64,000 nt of DNA, taken from contig NZ_JOEM01000009.1 in assembly GCF_000718135.1 (NCBI RefSeq), positions 186,001 to 250,000 on the forward strand. The letters are read 5' to 3'. Made by a program: the position numbers and the translations under genes. The notes beneath the pieces were generated by a model, which saw only the letters and a list, made by a program, of their open reading frames with translations, was not told the origin of the DNA and searched no databases. The stretch is from Streptomyces cyaneofuscatus. GTDB lineage: Bacteria; Actinomycetota; Actinomycetes; Streptomycetales; Streptomycetaceae. This document shows, piece after piece, positions 43,857 through 51,536 of this stretch (position 1 is its first letter; each line of letters begins with the position of its first letter).

Positions 43857-44917
43857 TTCTTGGTCAGGACATCGACGTACGCGTCGATCGCCTGCTCGCA
43901 CGAGCGCGGCCCGCCGGCGCCCCAGACGCGCGCGGGGAAGCTGTGCGCGCGGCCTTCCTTCACGGCGGGGAGCGACTTCCAGACCGGGTTCTTCTGGAGG
44001 GCCTTGACGTAGCCTCCGGCGCCTTCGTCGTTGGCGTAGAAGAGGTTGGCCTTGCCGACGGCGGTCAGCCCTTCGGCGTCGGTCTGCGCCAGGCCGTACG
44101 AGGGGTCGACGCCGCCGTCCCCGTACGCCTTGTTGATGTCGTCGGTCCAGGCGGCCTTCATGCCCAGCTCCTCGCCGATCGCGGTGAACAGGGCGGCCTC
44201 GCCGTACGGGCGGACCGTGAGGTTGCCGCCCTGGAGCCAGCCGTCGAAGAACAGGAAGTCCTTCGTCGGCAGATCGGCGTCCGCCACCTGCTTCTTGGCC
44301 TCCGCGAGGCGGCCGTCGAACTCGCCGATCACCTGCTTCGCCCGCTCGGTGCGCCCGGTCGCCTCGCCGATCAGGTTGAACACGTCCCGCACGTTGCCGA
44401 TGGGGTCCTTGGGATTGGCGCCCCGGGTGGCCATGACCGGTATGCCGCGCTTCTCCAGCGCGACGAGGGTCTCGTCCTTGGCGTCGAACGCCTCCACGAC
44501 GACGAGGTCCGGCTTGGCGGCGGCCAGGGTGTCGAGGTCGGGCTCCTCGCGGGTCCCGATGTCCGTCACGCCCTGGGGGAGCTTCTCCGCGCTGACCCAG
44601 GTCCGGTACCCCTTCGCGTCGGAGACCGCGACGGGCGTGACGCAGAGCGTGAGGGCGTCCTCGACCTGCTGCCACTCCAGGACGGCGATGCGCTGAGCGG
44701 GCTTGTCCAGCTCCACCTTCCGGCCGAGGCTGTCGGTGAGGGTCACCGGCTTCGTCGAGGTCGCGGTGGTGTCCCCGGCGCAGTCCTTGGAGGCCGGAGA
44801 CGCGGCGGCGGCGCCTGCCTCGGGCGTCGTGACGTCGGTCGTGCCGCAGGCCGTGGTGGCGAGGGCGACGGCGAGCCCGGTGGCGGCTGACGCCATGAGA
44901 CGGCGGGCGCGGATCAT
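43853..44917 (-). CDS. Ferric siderophore-binding lipoprotein
   Basis: 354-residue PeripBP_2 (FepB/FhuD-like) binding protein. Signal peptide with lipobox LATTAC (Cys24). The core begins VTLTDSLGRKVELDKPAQRIAVL, then DIGTREEPDLDTLAAAKPDLVVVE and IPVMATRGANP. ATG 44917 overlaps the ATPase stop by 4 bases. It is coupled at both ends, giving the order ATPase - binding protein - fused permease - peptidase. The cognate siderophore cannot be told from sequence. Confidence 0.9.
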   Translation of the reverse strand: MIRARRLMASAATGLAVALATTACGTTDVTTPEAGAAAASPASKDCAGDTTATSTKPVTLTDSLGRKVELDKPAQRIAVLEWQQVEDALTLCVTPVAVSDAKGYRTWVSAEKLPQGVTDIGTREEPDLDTLAAAKPDLVVVEAFDAKDETLVALEKRGIPVMATRGANPKDPIGNVRDVFNLIGEATGRTERAKQVIGEFDGRLAEAKKQVADADLPTKDFLFFDGWLQGGNLTVRPYGEAALFTAIGEELGMKAAWTDDINKAYGDGGVDPSYGLAQTDAEGLTAVGKANLFYANDEGAGGYVKALQKNPVWKSLPAVKEGRAHSFPARVWGAGGPRSCEQAIDAYVDVLTKK

Positions 44918-45819
44918 GAGGGGTCCTCTTCTCTGTCACTGCTGTGGCTGTTGCCTGCGGAAGTGGTCGGGGCGGGATGGCGCCCTACGGGGTCGATACG
45001 GACCCGGCCCGTACGCGGGTCGACGTACGCCTCGACGCGGATGTCGTAGACCTCGCCGATGTTCTTCGCGGTCAGGACGTCGGCGGGCGGCCCGGCGGCG
45101 TGGACGCGGCCGGAGCGCATGAGGACGAGGGTGTCGGCGACGCGGGCGGCGTGGTCGAGGTCGTGCAGCACGATGCCGACGGCGATGCCGTGGTCCTGGA
45201 CGAGGTCGCGCACCAGGTCGAGCGTCTCGATCTGGTAGCGCAGGTCCAGGTGGTTGGTCGGCTCGTCCAGCAGCACGACGCCGGTGTTCTGGGCCAGGCA
45301 GGCCGCGAGCCAGACGCGCTGCATCTCGCCGCCGGAGAGCTCCCCGGCGGCCCGGTCGGCCATGCCCCGTACGCCGGTGGCGTCCATGGCGTACGCGATC
45401 GCGGCCCGGTCCTCGGCGGAAAGCCCGGAGAAGCCGCGCCGGTAGGGGTGGCGGCCGAAGGCCACGACCTCCGCCACCGTCAGCCCTTGCGGCGCGGGCC
45501 GCGACTGGGAGAAGAGCGTGACCTCCCGGGCGAACTCCCGTGCGCTGAGCAGGGAGACGACGCGTTCGGGAGCGCCGCCGGGGCCGTCGGGGCTGCCGGG
45601 GCCGCCGCCGAGCGTCACCGTGCCGTCGTCCACCTGGTGGAGCCGGGCGAGCGAGCGCAGCAGCGTGGACTTGCCGCTGCCGTTCGGGCCGACCAGGGCG
45701 GTCGCGCGGCCGGGCTCCAGGGACAGCGAGACACCGTGCACGACCGGCGTCTTTCCGTACCGCAGCACCAGCCGGCGCCCGTTGAGGGCGGCCGAGGGCG
45801 GGGGATGGCTGGGGAGCAT
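44914..45819 (-). CDS. Siderophore ABC transporter ATP-binding protein
   Basis: 301 residues, FepC-like. Walker A ALVGPNGSGKSTLLRSLARL, Q-loop in VTLFSQSRPAPQGLTV, signature ELSGGEMQRVWLAACLAQ, Walker B VVLLDEPTNHLDL and switch His in GIVLHDLDHAARVAD. ATG 45819 is preferred; a GTG at 45918 would add 33 basic residues and is possible. First gene of the operon, with a candidate iron box 120 bases upstream. Confidence 0.9.
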   Translation of the reverse strand: MLPSHPPPSAALNGRRLVLRYGKTPVVHGVSLSLEPGRATALVGPNGSGKSTLLRSLARLHQVDDGTVTLGGGPGSPDGPGGAPERVVSLLSAREFAREVTLFSQSRPAPQGLTVAEVVAFGRHPYRRGFSGLSAEDRAAIAYAMDATGVRGMADRAAGELSGGEMQRVWLAACLAQNTGVVLLDEPTNHLDLRYQIETLDLVRDLVQDHGIAVGIVLHDLDHAARVADTLVLMRSGRVHAAGPPADVLTAKNIGEVYDIRVEAYVDPRTGRVRIDPVGRHPAPTTSAGNSHSSDREEDPS

Positions 45820-45934
45820 GGGGCGTCCGGTCGGGTCGGAGGGGCGGGGGCGCACGGCACCCCGGGCGCCGCGCGCCGCCGACCGGGCCACGCGCTCCTG
45901 GAGCCCGACGACGACCACACGTGGCGGGCAACAA

Positions 45935-45949
45935 CTAAGGGTTACCTAA
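45935..45949. promoter_or_regulatory. Candidate iron box (DmdR1/IdeR type)
   Basis: CTAAGGGTTACCTAA (reverse complement TTAGGTAACCCTTAG) resembles the TTAGGTTAGGCTAACCTAA iron-box consensus in its TTAGGT half and overall dyad. It is the only AT-rich dyad in the 45820-46037 gap upstream of the siderophore operon. Confidence 0.55.
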
Positions 45950-46037
45950 CTCCTGGAAGGCTATATTCCGCCTGCCGTGTCGGCAATCAGGAGGTGGAGA
46001 CACCGGATACGGCGTTCCGGACACCGGACGGGCCGTC

Positions 46038-46910
46038 CTAGCCGCCCCGGGAGCCGCGATCGACGGCCGTACGGAGGGCGGCCCCCGTCGCCGTACTGAA
46101 GAACGCCCCCGGCGTCGTCCCCACGACCCGCCGGAACGCGGCGATGAAGGTGCTGGGCTGCGCATAGCCGAGCTCCTCGCCGACGCTCTGCACCTCCCAC
46201 CCCTCGGAGAGCAGCGTCAACGCCCGGTGGACCCGGAGCGTCTGCCGCCACTGGGTGAAGGACAGCCCCGTGGAGTGGCGGAACGCCCGTGTGACCGTGC
46301 GATCGCTGGTGCCCAGCGCCCGGGCCCACTCCTCCAGCGACCGGGAGTCGGCGGGGTCCTCCAGCAGGGCCTCGGCGATGGTGTCGATCCGGGCGTCGCC
46401 GGGCAGCCGGAGCGCGAACGGGCGCTCCGATGGCAGCAGTACGTCGAACACGACGGACTCCGCCCGCGCCCGGGCCCCGGCGTCGAGGTCCGTACGGGCC
46501 AGATGGGTCAGCAACGACTCCAGCAGCGGGGTCATCTCGACGGCGGTCGGCCCGTCGAAGGCGACGGGGGTCCGCTCGGGCGCGAAGAACGCGTCGTAGA
46601 ACTCGACCCCGGCCGTCAGCCGCCCCCCGTGCACCACCCCGGCGGGCATCCACAGGCCTTGCCCCTCGGAGACGGTGAACACCTGGTCCGCCACCCGGGA
46701 CATCAGGGTGCCGCCGCGCACCCAGACCAGTTCGTGCAAGGGGTGGGTGTGCGGCTCCCACTCGGTCGGGACGCCGGGAACGTGGGACTCGGAGATGATC
46801 ACGAACGGTGCCGCGGCCCCTGCCGGAACCGCCGAGGCCCGGCGCATCACGGTGCCGGGCTCGCGCGGCCACGCCCCGAATCCCGCGAGGTCAGGAGGGC
46901 GAGGGGACAT
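46038..46910 (-). CDS. AraC-family regulator with cupin sensor domain
   Basis: 290 residues. N-terminal cupin-like part (EWEPHTHPLHELVWVRGGTL then GQGLWMPAGVVHGG, with metal-type His residues). The C-terminal AraC double helix-turn-helix reads RSLEEWARALGTSDRTVTRAF, TGLSFTQWRQTLRVHRAL and SVGEELGYAQPSTFIAAFRR. Same strand as and directly upstream of the siderophore operon, so it is a likely local regulator of iron uptake. Start ATG 46910 lacks a strong Shine-Dalgarno. Confidence 0.88.
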   Translation of the reverse strand: MSPRPPDLAGFGAWPREPGTVMRRASAVPAGAAAPFVIISESHVPGVPTEWEPHTHPLHELVWVRGGTLMSRVADQVFTVSEGQGLWMPAGVVHGGRLTAGVEFYDAFFAPERTPVAFDGPTAVEMTPLLESLLTHLARTDLDAGARARAESVVFDVLLPSERPFALRLPGDARIDTIAEALLEDPADSRSLEEWARALGTSDRTVTRAFRHSTGLSFTQWRQTLRVHRALTLLSEGWEVQSVGEELGYAQPSTFIAAFRRVVGTTPGAFFSTATGAALRTAVDRGSRGG

Positions 46911-46980
46911 GGGCCCGACTGTATCCGGTGTGTCCGGCGCGGATCCGGTGTGTCCCCGCGCCCCCTCGCGTAAGCCCTCC

Positions 46981-48624
46981 TCAGTTACCTGCCAGCAGCT
47001 CGTCCGCGTCGACGATCCGGTACGCGTACCCCTGCTCGGCCAGGAACCGCTGGCGGTGCGCCGCGAAGTCCTGGTCGATGGTGTCGCGCGCGACGACCGA
47101 GTAGAACCGCGCCTCGTGCCCGTCGGCCTTCGGCCGCAGGACGCGCCCGAGCCGCTGCGCCTCCTCCTGGCGCGACCCGAAGGTCCCGGAGACCTGGATG
47201 GCGACGGTGGCCTCCGGCAGGTCGATGGAGAAGTTGGCGACCTTGGAGACGACGAGGACGCTGATCTCCCCGTTCCGGAACGCGCCGAAGAGCTTCTCGC
47301 GCTGGGCGTTGCTGGTCTCGCCCTTGATGACGGGGGCGTCCAGATGTTCTCCCAGCTCATCGAGCTGGTCGATGTACTGCCCGATGACGAGGGTCTGCTC
47401 GCCCTGGTGCTTGCGTACGAGCGCCTCGGTCACCTTCCGCTTGGTGGCGGTGGTGGCGCAGAACCGGTACTTCTCCTCCGCCTCGGCCGTCGCGTACGCG
47501 AGCCGCTCGGAGTCGGTGAGGTTGACCCGTACCTCCACGCAGTCGGCGGGCGCGATGTAGCCCTGCGCCTCGATCTCCTTCCACGGGGCGTCGAACCGCT
47601 TGGGCCCGATGAGCGAGAAGACGTCGGACTCGCGCCCGTCCTCGCGTACGAGGGTGGCGGTCAGCCCCAGCCGGCGCCGGGCCTGGAGGTCGGCGGTGAA
47701 CTTGAAGACGGGCGCGGGCAGGAGATGCACCTCGTCGTAGACGACGAGCCCCCAGTCCCGGGAGTCGAAGAGTTCGAGGTGCGGGTAAATACCCTTCCTG
47801 CGGGTGGTCAGCACCTGGTAGGTGGCGATGGTGACCGGCCGGATCTCCTTCTTCGTCCCGCTGTACTCGCCGATCTCGTCCTCGGTGAGCGACGTCCGCT
47901 TCACCAGCTCGTGCTTCCACTGCCGGGCGGAGACGGTGTTGGTGACGAGGATCAGCGTGGTCGCCTTGGCCTCGGCCATGGCACCGGCGCCGACGAGGGT
48001 CTTCCCGGCCCCGCAGGGCAGCACGACGACACCCGATCCACCGTGCCAGAACCCCTCGACGGCCTGCCGCTGATACGGCCGCAGGGCCCAGCCGTCCTCG
48101 GCCAGCTCGATCGGATGGGCCTCGCCGTCCACGTACCCGGCAAGATCCTCGGCGGGCCACCCGAGCTTCAGCAGGGTCTGCTTGATCTGCCCGCGCTCGG
48201 AGGGGTGGACGGCCACGGTGTCCGGGTCGACCCGGGCGCCGACGAGCGGCTGCACCTTCTTCGACCGCAGGATCTCCTCCAGCACGGGCCGGTCGGTGCT
48301 GGTGAGCACGAGCCCGTGCACCGGGTGCTTGGAGAGGGTGAGCCGCCCGTACCGCGCCATCGTCTCGGCGATGTCGACCAGGAGCGCGTGCGGCACGGGG
48401 TAGCGGGAGTACTCCACCAGGGCGTCGACGACCTGCTCGGCGTCGTGCCCGGCGGCGCGGGCGTTCCACAGCCCGAGCGGGGTGACCCGGTACGTGTGGA
48501 TGTGCTCGGGCGCACGCTCCAGCTCCGCGAAGGGTGCGATGACCCGGCGGCAGGCGTCCGCCAGCTCGTGGTCGACCTCGAGGAGCAGCGTCTTGTCGCT
48601 CTGGACGATGAGGGGTCCGGTCAC
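46981..48624 (-). CDS. XPB/Ssl2-like DNA helicase
   Basis: 547-residue superfamily 2 helicase of the XPB type. N-terminal helicase-associated region with HIHTYRVTPLGLWNARAAG, then LRPYQRQAVEGFW, Walker A VVVLPCGAGKTLVGAGAM, DEVH box in LVVYDEVHLLPAPVFKF, motif III LGLTATLVREDGRE and C-terminal RLGRVLRPKADGHEARFYSV. A DNA-repair or transcription-linked motor. Its usual partner, a helicase-associated-domain protein, is at 51537-53999. Here about 2.9 kb of other genes lies between. GTG 48624, GAAAGGG upstream. Confidence 0.92.
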   Translation of the reverse strand: MTGPLIVQSDKTLLLEVDHELADACRRVIAPFAELERAPEHIHTYRVTPLGLWNARAAGHDAEQVVDALVEYSRYPVPHALLVDIAETMARYGRLTLSKHPVHGLVLTSTDRPVLEEILRSKKVQPLVGARVDPDTVAVHPSERGQIKQTLLKLGWPAEDLAGYVDGEAHPIELAEDGWALRPYQRQAVEGFWHGGSGVVVLPCGAGKTLVGAGAMAEAKATTLILVTNTVSARQWKHELVKRTSLTEDEIGEYSGTKKEIRPVTIATYQVLTTRRKGIYPHLELFDSRDWGLVVYDEVHLLPAPVFKFTADLQARRRLGLTATLVREDGRESDVFSLIGPKRFDAPWKEIEAQGYIAPADCVEVRVNLTDSERLAYATAEAEEKYRFCATTATKRKVTEALVRKHQGEQTLVIGQYIDQLDELGEHLDAPVIKGETSNAQREKLFGAFRNGEISVLVVSKVANFSIDLPEATVAIQVSGTFGSRQEEAQRLGRVLRPKADGHEARFYSVVARDTIDQDFAAHRQRFLAEQGYAYRIVDADELLAGN

Positions 48625-48733
48625 GCGCTTCGGCCCTTTCTGCGGGTGCGGCCGCTGATGCGGCCAAACGTCCAGTGTGCCGCATCGCGGGGCGGGACGG
48701 GTGGGGCGGAGCAGAGGAGGAACTTCGTCTGAA

Positions 48734-48749
48734 TAGAGCGTTCTTTCTA
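48734..48749. promoter_or_regulatory. TetR operator copy 1 upstream of the IRED-like gene
   Basis: TAGAGCGTTCTTTCTA is identical in all 16 bases to the site at 50411-50426 next to the TetR gene. Its ends TAGA...TCTA form a dyad. Located 58-73 bases before the IRED start. Confidence 0.8.
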
Positions 48750-48774
48750 GTACGGTGCTAGCCTGAACGCCAAA

Positions 48775-48790
48775 TAGAACGATCGATTTA
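48775..48790. promoter_or_regulatory. TetR operator-like copy 2 (degenerate)
   Basis: TAGAACGATCGATTTA follows the same TAGAnCGnTC pattern as copy 1, 41 bases downstream and 17 bases before the IRED start codon. It includes a CGATCG palindrome. It could be an auxiliary operator. Confidence 0.5.
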
Positions 48791-48806
48791 GTCTCACGGA
48801 GTGGTG

Positions 48807-49679
48807 ATGCAGAAGAAGTCAGTCACCGTCATCGGGCTGGGCCCGATGGGGCGCGCGATGGTCACGACGTTCCTCGACAACGGTCACCCCGTGACCGTGT
48901 GGAACCGGACCAGGAGCCGGGCGGACGACCTGGTGGCGAAGGGGGCCGTCCTGGCCGATGATCCGGCCGGGGCCCTGGCGGCCGGCGAGATCGTCGTTTT
49001 GAGCCTGACCGACTACGACGCGATGTACGCCATCCTCGGGCCGGCCACGGGCGCGCTGGCCGGAAAGACGCTCGTCAACCTCAGCTCGGACACGCCGGAC
49101 AAGGCGCGCGAGGCGGCCACCTGGGCCGCCGGTCACGGCGCGCAGTACCTCACGGGCGGTGTGCAGGCTCCGCCCGACGGTATCGGGAAGGAGGAGTCCT
49201 TCACCTTCTACAGCGGCCCGAGAAGTGTCTTCGAGAGCAGCCGGGAGGTGCTGGAAGTCCTCACCAGGACCGACTACCGGGGGGAGGACCCGGGGCTGGC
49301 GGCGCTCTACTACCAGCTCCAGCTGGGCGTCTTCTGGACGACCTCGCTGGCGTTCCTGCACGCCCTCGCGGTGGCCGACGCGCACGGGATCAAGGCCGCG
49401 GAGCTGGTGCCCCACCTCTCGGACACGATGGCCACCATGCCCGACTTCTTCGGCTTCTACAGCCCGCGCATCGACGCGGGGGAGCACCCGGGCGATGTCG
49501 ACCGGCTCTCCATGGGCGTCGCCAGCGTCGACCACGTGGTGCAGACGTCCAGGGACGCGGGGGTCGATCCCTCACTGGTCGAGGCGGTCCTCGCGGTCTT
49601 CGAGCAGGGCATGGCGGCCGGGCACGCCGAGGACAGCTTCACGAGCCTGATCGAGATGTTCCGCAAGTCCGCCTCCTGA
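48807..49679 (+). CDS. Imine reductase-like NAD(P)-dependent oxidoreductase
   Basis: 290 residues, 6-phosphogluconate-dehydrogenase/imine-reductase superfamily. The Rossmann start VTVIGLGPMGRAMVTTFLDNG is followed by VWNRTRSRADDLVAKGA (NADP-type). The dimerisation and active-site helix has LYYQLQLGVFWTTSLAFLHA, which resembles the imine-reductase helix, and LSDTMATMPDFFGFYSPRID. Substrate unknown. ATG 48807 has GGAG five bases upstream. Controlled by the convergent TetR gene through shared operators. Confidence 0.85.
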   Translation: MQKKSVTVIGLGPMGRAMVTTFLDNGHPVTVWNRTRSRADDLVAKGAVLADDPAGALAAGEIVVLSLTDYDAMYAILGPATGALAGKTLVNLSSDTPDKAREAATWAAGHGAQYLTGGVQAPPDGIGKEESFTFYSGPRSVFESSREVLEVLTRTDYRGEDPGLAALYYQLQLGVFWTTSLAFLHALAVADAHGIKAAELVPHLSDTMATMPDFFGFYSPRIDAGEHPGDVDRLSMGVASVDHVVQTSRDAGVDPSLVEAVLAVFEQGMAAGHAEDSFTSLIEMFRKSAS

Positions 49680-49691
49680 TCAGGAGGCGGA

Positions 49692-50387
49692 TCAGGGGCG
49701 GTGGCGGTGTGCGGCTCCCCGCGCACCGCCATCTCCCTCCCCACCGCCGACGGGCGCCGGGGCGACTCGTAGTGCCCCGTCGACCAGCCTCGCCAGGTGC
49801 TTTCCCGCCAGGTCCAGCGGCTCCCTGCTCTGGGAGAGCTGGGCGGCGAGTTCGGCGCCCTCCAGGGTGCTGATCACGGTGTGGGCGAGCCCTCGCGCCT
49901 CTTCCTCGTCGATGCCGGCTTCCTTGAGCCGCTCGAAGACCACCTCGTGCCAGTGCGCCAGTGCTTCGGCGGCCGCCACCTGGATGTCCGGGAGGCGGCT
50001 GCTGGCACCGAGGGCGGTCGCGGCCACGGGGCAGCCGCTGTGCCATCCCGAGGCGTGCAGCCCGTCGGCCAGCAGTGCGGTGAAGATTCTGAGGGCTTCG
50101 GCCGGATCGCTCTCGGCCCGCATGACGGCGTCCAGCTCGTCGATGAACTCCTGCTCGCCGCTGCGGATCACCGCGACGGCCAACTCCTGCTTCCCACCGG
50201 GGAAGAAGTGGTAGACCGAGCCGGCTGTGGCGTTCGCCGTGACGGAGATCTGCTTGATCCCCGTGCCGTCGTAGCCGTGTCGCTGCATCAGCTGCGAGGC
50301 GGCCCGGACGATCCGTTCGCGCGTGCCGACGAGGAGCTCGGAGGGGGATTCCTGCTCCTGCGCGGTGCCGACCGGCAACTCTTCCAT
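49692..50387 (-). CDS. TetR-family regulator (LmrA/YxaF-like)
   Basis: 231 residues. The HTH near 22-70 reads RERIVRAASQLMQRHGYDGTG, IKQISVTANATAGSVYHFFPGGKQEL. The C-terminal part carries CPVAATALGASSRLPDIQ, the LmrA/YxaF-type ligand domain. It is convergent with the IRED-like gene, 12 bases apart, and regulates it through the shared 16-bp operator. A -10-like TATTCT (50395-50400, minus strand) only 7 bases before ATG 50387 suggests a leaderless mRNA; no Shine-Dalgarno is present. Confidence 0.88.
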   Translation of the reverse strand: MEELPVGTAQEQESPSELLVGTRERIVRAASQLMQRHGYDGTGIKQISVTANATAGSVYHFFPGGKQELAVAVIRSGEQEFIDELDAVMRAESDPAEALRIFTALLADGLHASGWHSGCPVAATALGASSRLPDIQVAAAEALAHWHEVVFERLKEAGIDEEEARGLAHTVISTLEGAELAAQLSQSREPLDLAGKHLARLVDGALRVAPAPVGGGEGDGGARGAAHRHRP

Positions 50388-50410
50388 GAGGGAGAGAATA
50401 CTCCCCCCGC

Positions 50411-50426
50411 TAGAGCGTTCTTTCTA
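50411..50426. promoter_or_regulatory. TetR operator at its own promoter
   Basis: TAGAGCGTTCTTTCTA, identical to 48734-48749. It covers the expected -35 region of the TetR gene, and its last three bases are the TAG stop (as CTA) of the DUF2071 gene. This implies autorepression. Confidence 0.8.
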
Positions 50427-51227
50427 CTCCTGGGCCATGCGCCCAGGACCGGCCCCGCGCCGCTGCGGCCCGAAGCGCACGGGAACGCCGGGGGAGTACA
50501 GCACGCTCACCGGCTCCCCGACCGGCGCGGGCAGCCCCCCGGCCGCCACCAGGTCCTCGTCGCGCTCCAGCAGCTCCGCCCGGTGCAGCGGCCACTGCGG
50601 ATGGACGTTGGGCAGATACGCGGTCCGCCCGAAGAACGAGCTGTGCAGGGCCCAACGGGCGGTCAGGAAGTGCTCCAGGGGCGTGGGTTCGCCGATCGCC
50701 TCTCCCACCCGCAGCACGATCCTGCTCCGCGCACCTCGCGGCCCGGGCCACCGCCGGGTGCTCGTGTACGTGAGGGTGTCGCCGGAGCGCTCGATGCCCA
50801 TCCGGGCCCACACGTACGGCAGTCGTACCGCGGCCCGCGCCACGAGAACGGGGATCAGCCGCGAGGCGTCGAGGGACCGGAAGACGACACCGCGCCGCCC
50901 GCGCTCATCGACCGAGTACAGCCGCACATTGGTCTCGGGAAAGGTCCCCAGGTAGGGGATGCCCGGCAGCCCGAGCCACCCCACCCGGTGCATCCGGAAC
51001 GCGACGAGCCCCACGTAGGTCACCCCGTCGAAGGTGTCCGGCACGGTCCCCGCCGGCAACAGCGGCGCCACATCCGCCGGATCGGCCGCCCAGTGCAGGA
51101 ACGCCAGATCCAGCCAGGACTGCGTGAGCAGCGGCGGCATCGGCGCGGCGGGTGGTGCGGGTGACACCGGTTCAGGCAGCACCGGTTCAGGCGGCACCGG
51201 TTCGGGGACCCGGTCGGCGGAGGCCAT
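50424..51227 (-). CDS. DUF2071 (YqjF-like) protein
   Basis: 267 residues, DUF2071/YqjF family. Features: LLTQSWLDLAFLHWAADPADVAPLLP, VGLVAFRMHRVGWLG, LGTFPETNVRLYSVDERG and RRGVVFRSLDASRL. The N-terminal tail has an EPVPPEPV repeat encoded by a 15-bp DNA repeat (51169-51215); it may be an addition before the conserved domain, so the true start could be near MPPLLTQ. Function unknown. The stop overlaps the TetR operator. Confidence 0.85.
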   Translation of the reverse strand: MASADRVPEPVPPEPVLPEPVSPAPPAAPMPPLLTQSWLDLAFLHWAADPADVAPLLPAGTVPDTFDGVTYVGLVAFRMHRVGWLGLPGIPYLGTFPETNVRLYSVDERGRRGVVFRSLDASRLIPVLVARAAVRLPYVWARMGIERSGDTLTYTSTRRWPGPRGARSRIVLRVGEAIGEPTPLEHFLTARWALHSSFFGRTAYLPNVHPQWPLHRAELLERDEDLVAAGGLPAPVGEPVSVLYSPGVPVRFGPQRRGAGPGRMAQE

Positions 51228-51242
51228 CTCCGTACGCGGCTG

Positions 51243-51368
51243 CTACTCGGCCTCGCCGGACTGCCCGGAGCGCTTGCTCCGCCTGACGCCGAATACGGCG
51301 AGACCGAGGACGGCCACCACGACGATCGCCATCATGATCTGCTCGCCGACGGTCAGAGTTCCGATCAT
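51243..51368 (-). CDS. Small single-helix membrane peptide (41 aa)
   Basis: 41 residues: a short polar start (MIGTLTVGEQ), a hydrophobic helix (IMMAIVVVAVLGLAVFGV) and a basic tail (RRSKRSGQSGEAE). ATG 51368 has GAGGAG six bases upstream; an earlier ATG at 51374 is too close to it. Lies 15 bases upstream of the DUF2071 start, same strand. Genuine-looking small gene, function unknown. The 51369-51536 gap upstream has an 8-bp GGTGGATC repeat and a promoter region. Confidence 0.6.
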   Translation of the reverse strand: MIGTLTVGEQIMMAIVVVAVLGLAVFGVRRSKRSGQSGEAE

Positions 51369-51512
51369 CGTCATCTCCTCGGTGGATCGGTGGATCGGTG
51401 CATCGACTGGACGCGTACGGCGAACATGTCATGCCGGACGACCCGCGACAACCAGGAACTTCATCCTCTGAGCTTCCCTTGAGCACACCGGAAGCGAGCG
51501 CGGGGGCGAGCC

Positions 51513-51530
51513 GGGCAGGGACCCCTGCCC
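51513..51530. terminator. Hairpin after the helicase-associated gene
   Basis: GGGCAGGG (51513-51520) and CCCTGCCC (51523-51530) form a GC-rich hairpin immediately downstream of the stop at 51537 on the minus strand. Tight loop; likely terminator. Confidence 0.5.
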
Positions 51531-51536
51531 CTGGCC

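Noticed and set aside
41092..44007. A 971-codon plus-strand frame opposite the iron operon
   Set aside because: Ser/Arg/Pro-rich, no domain, antisense to well-supported permease and binding-protein genes; a typical high-GC shadow.
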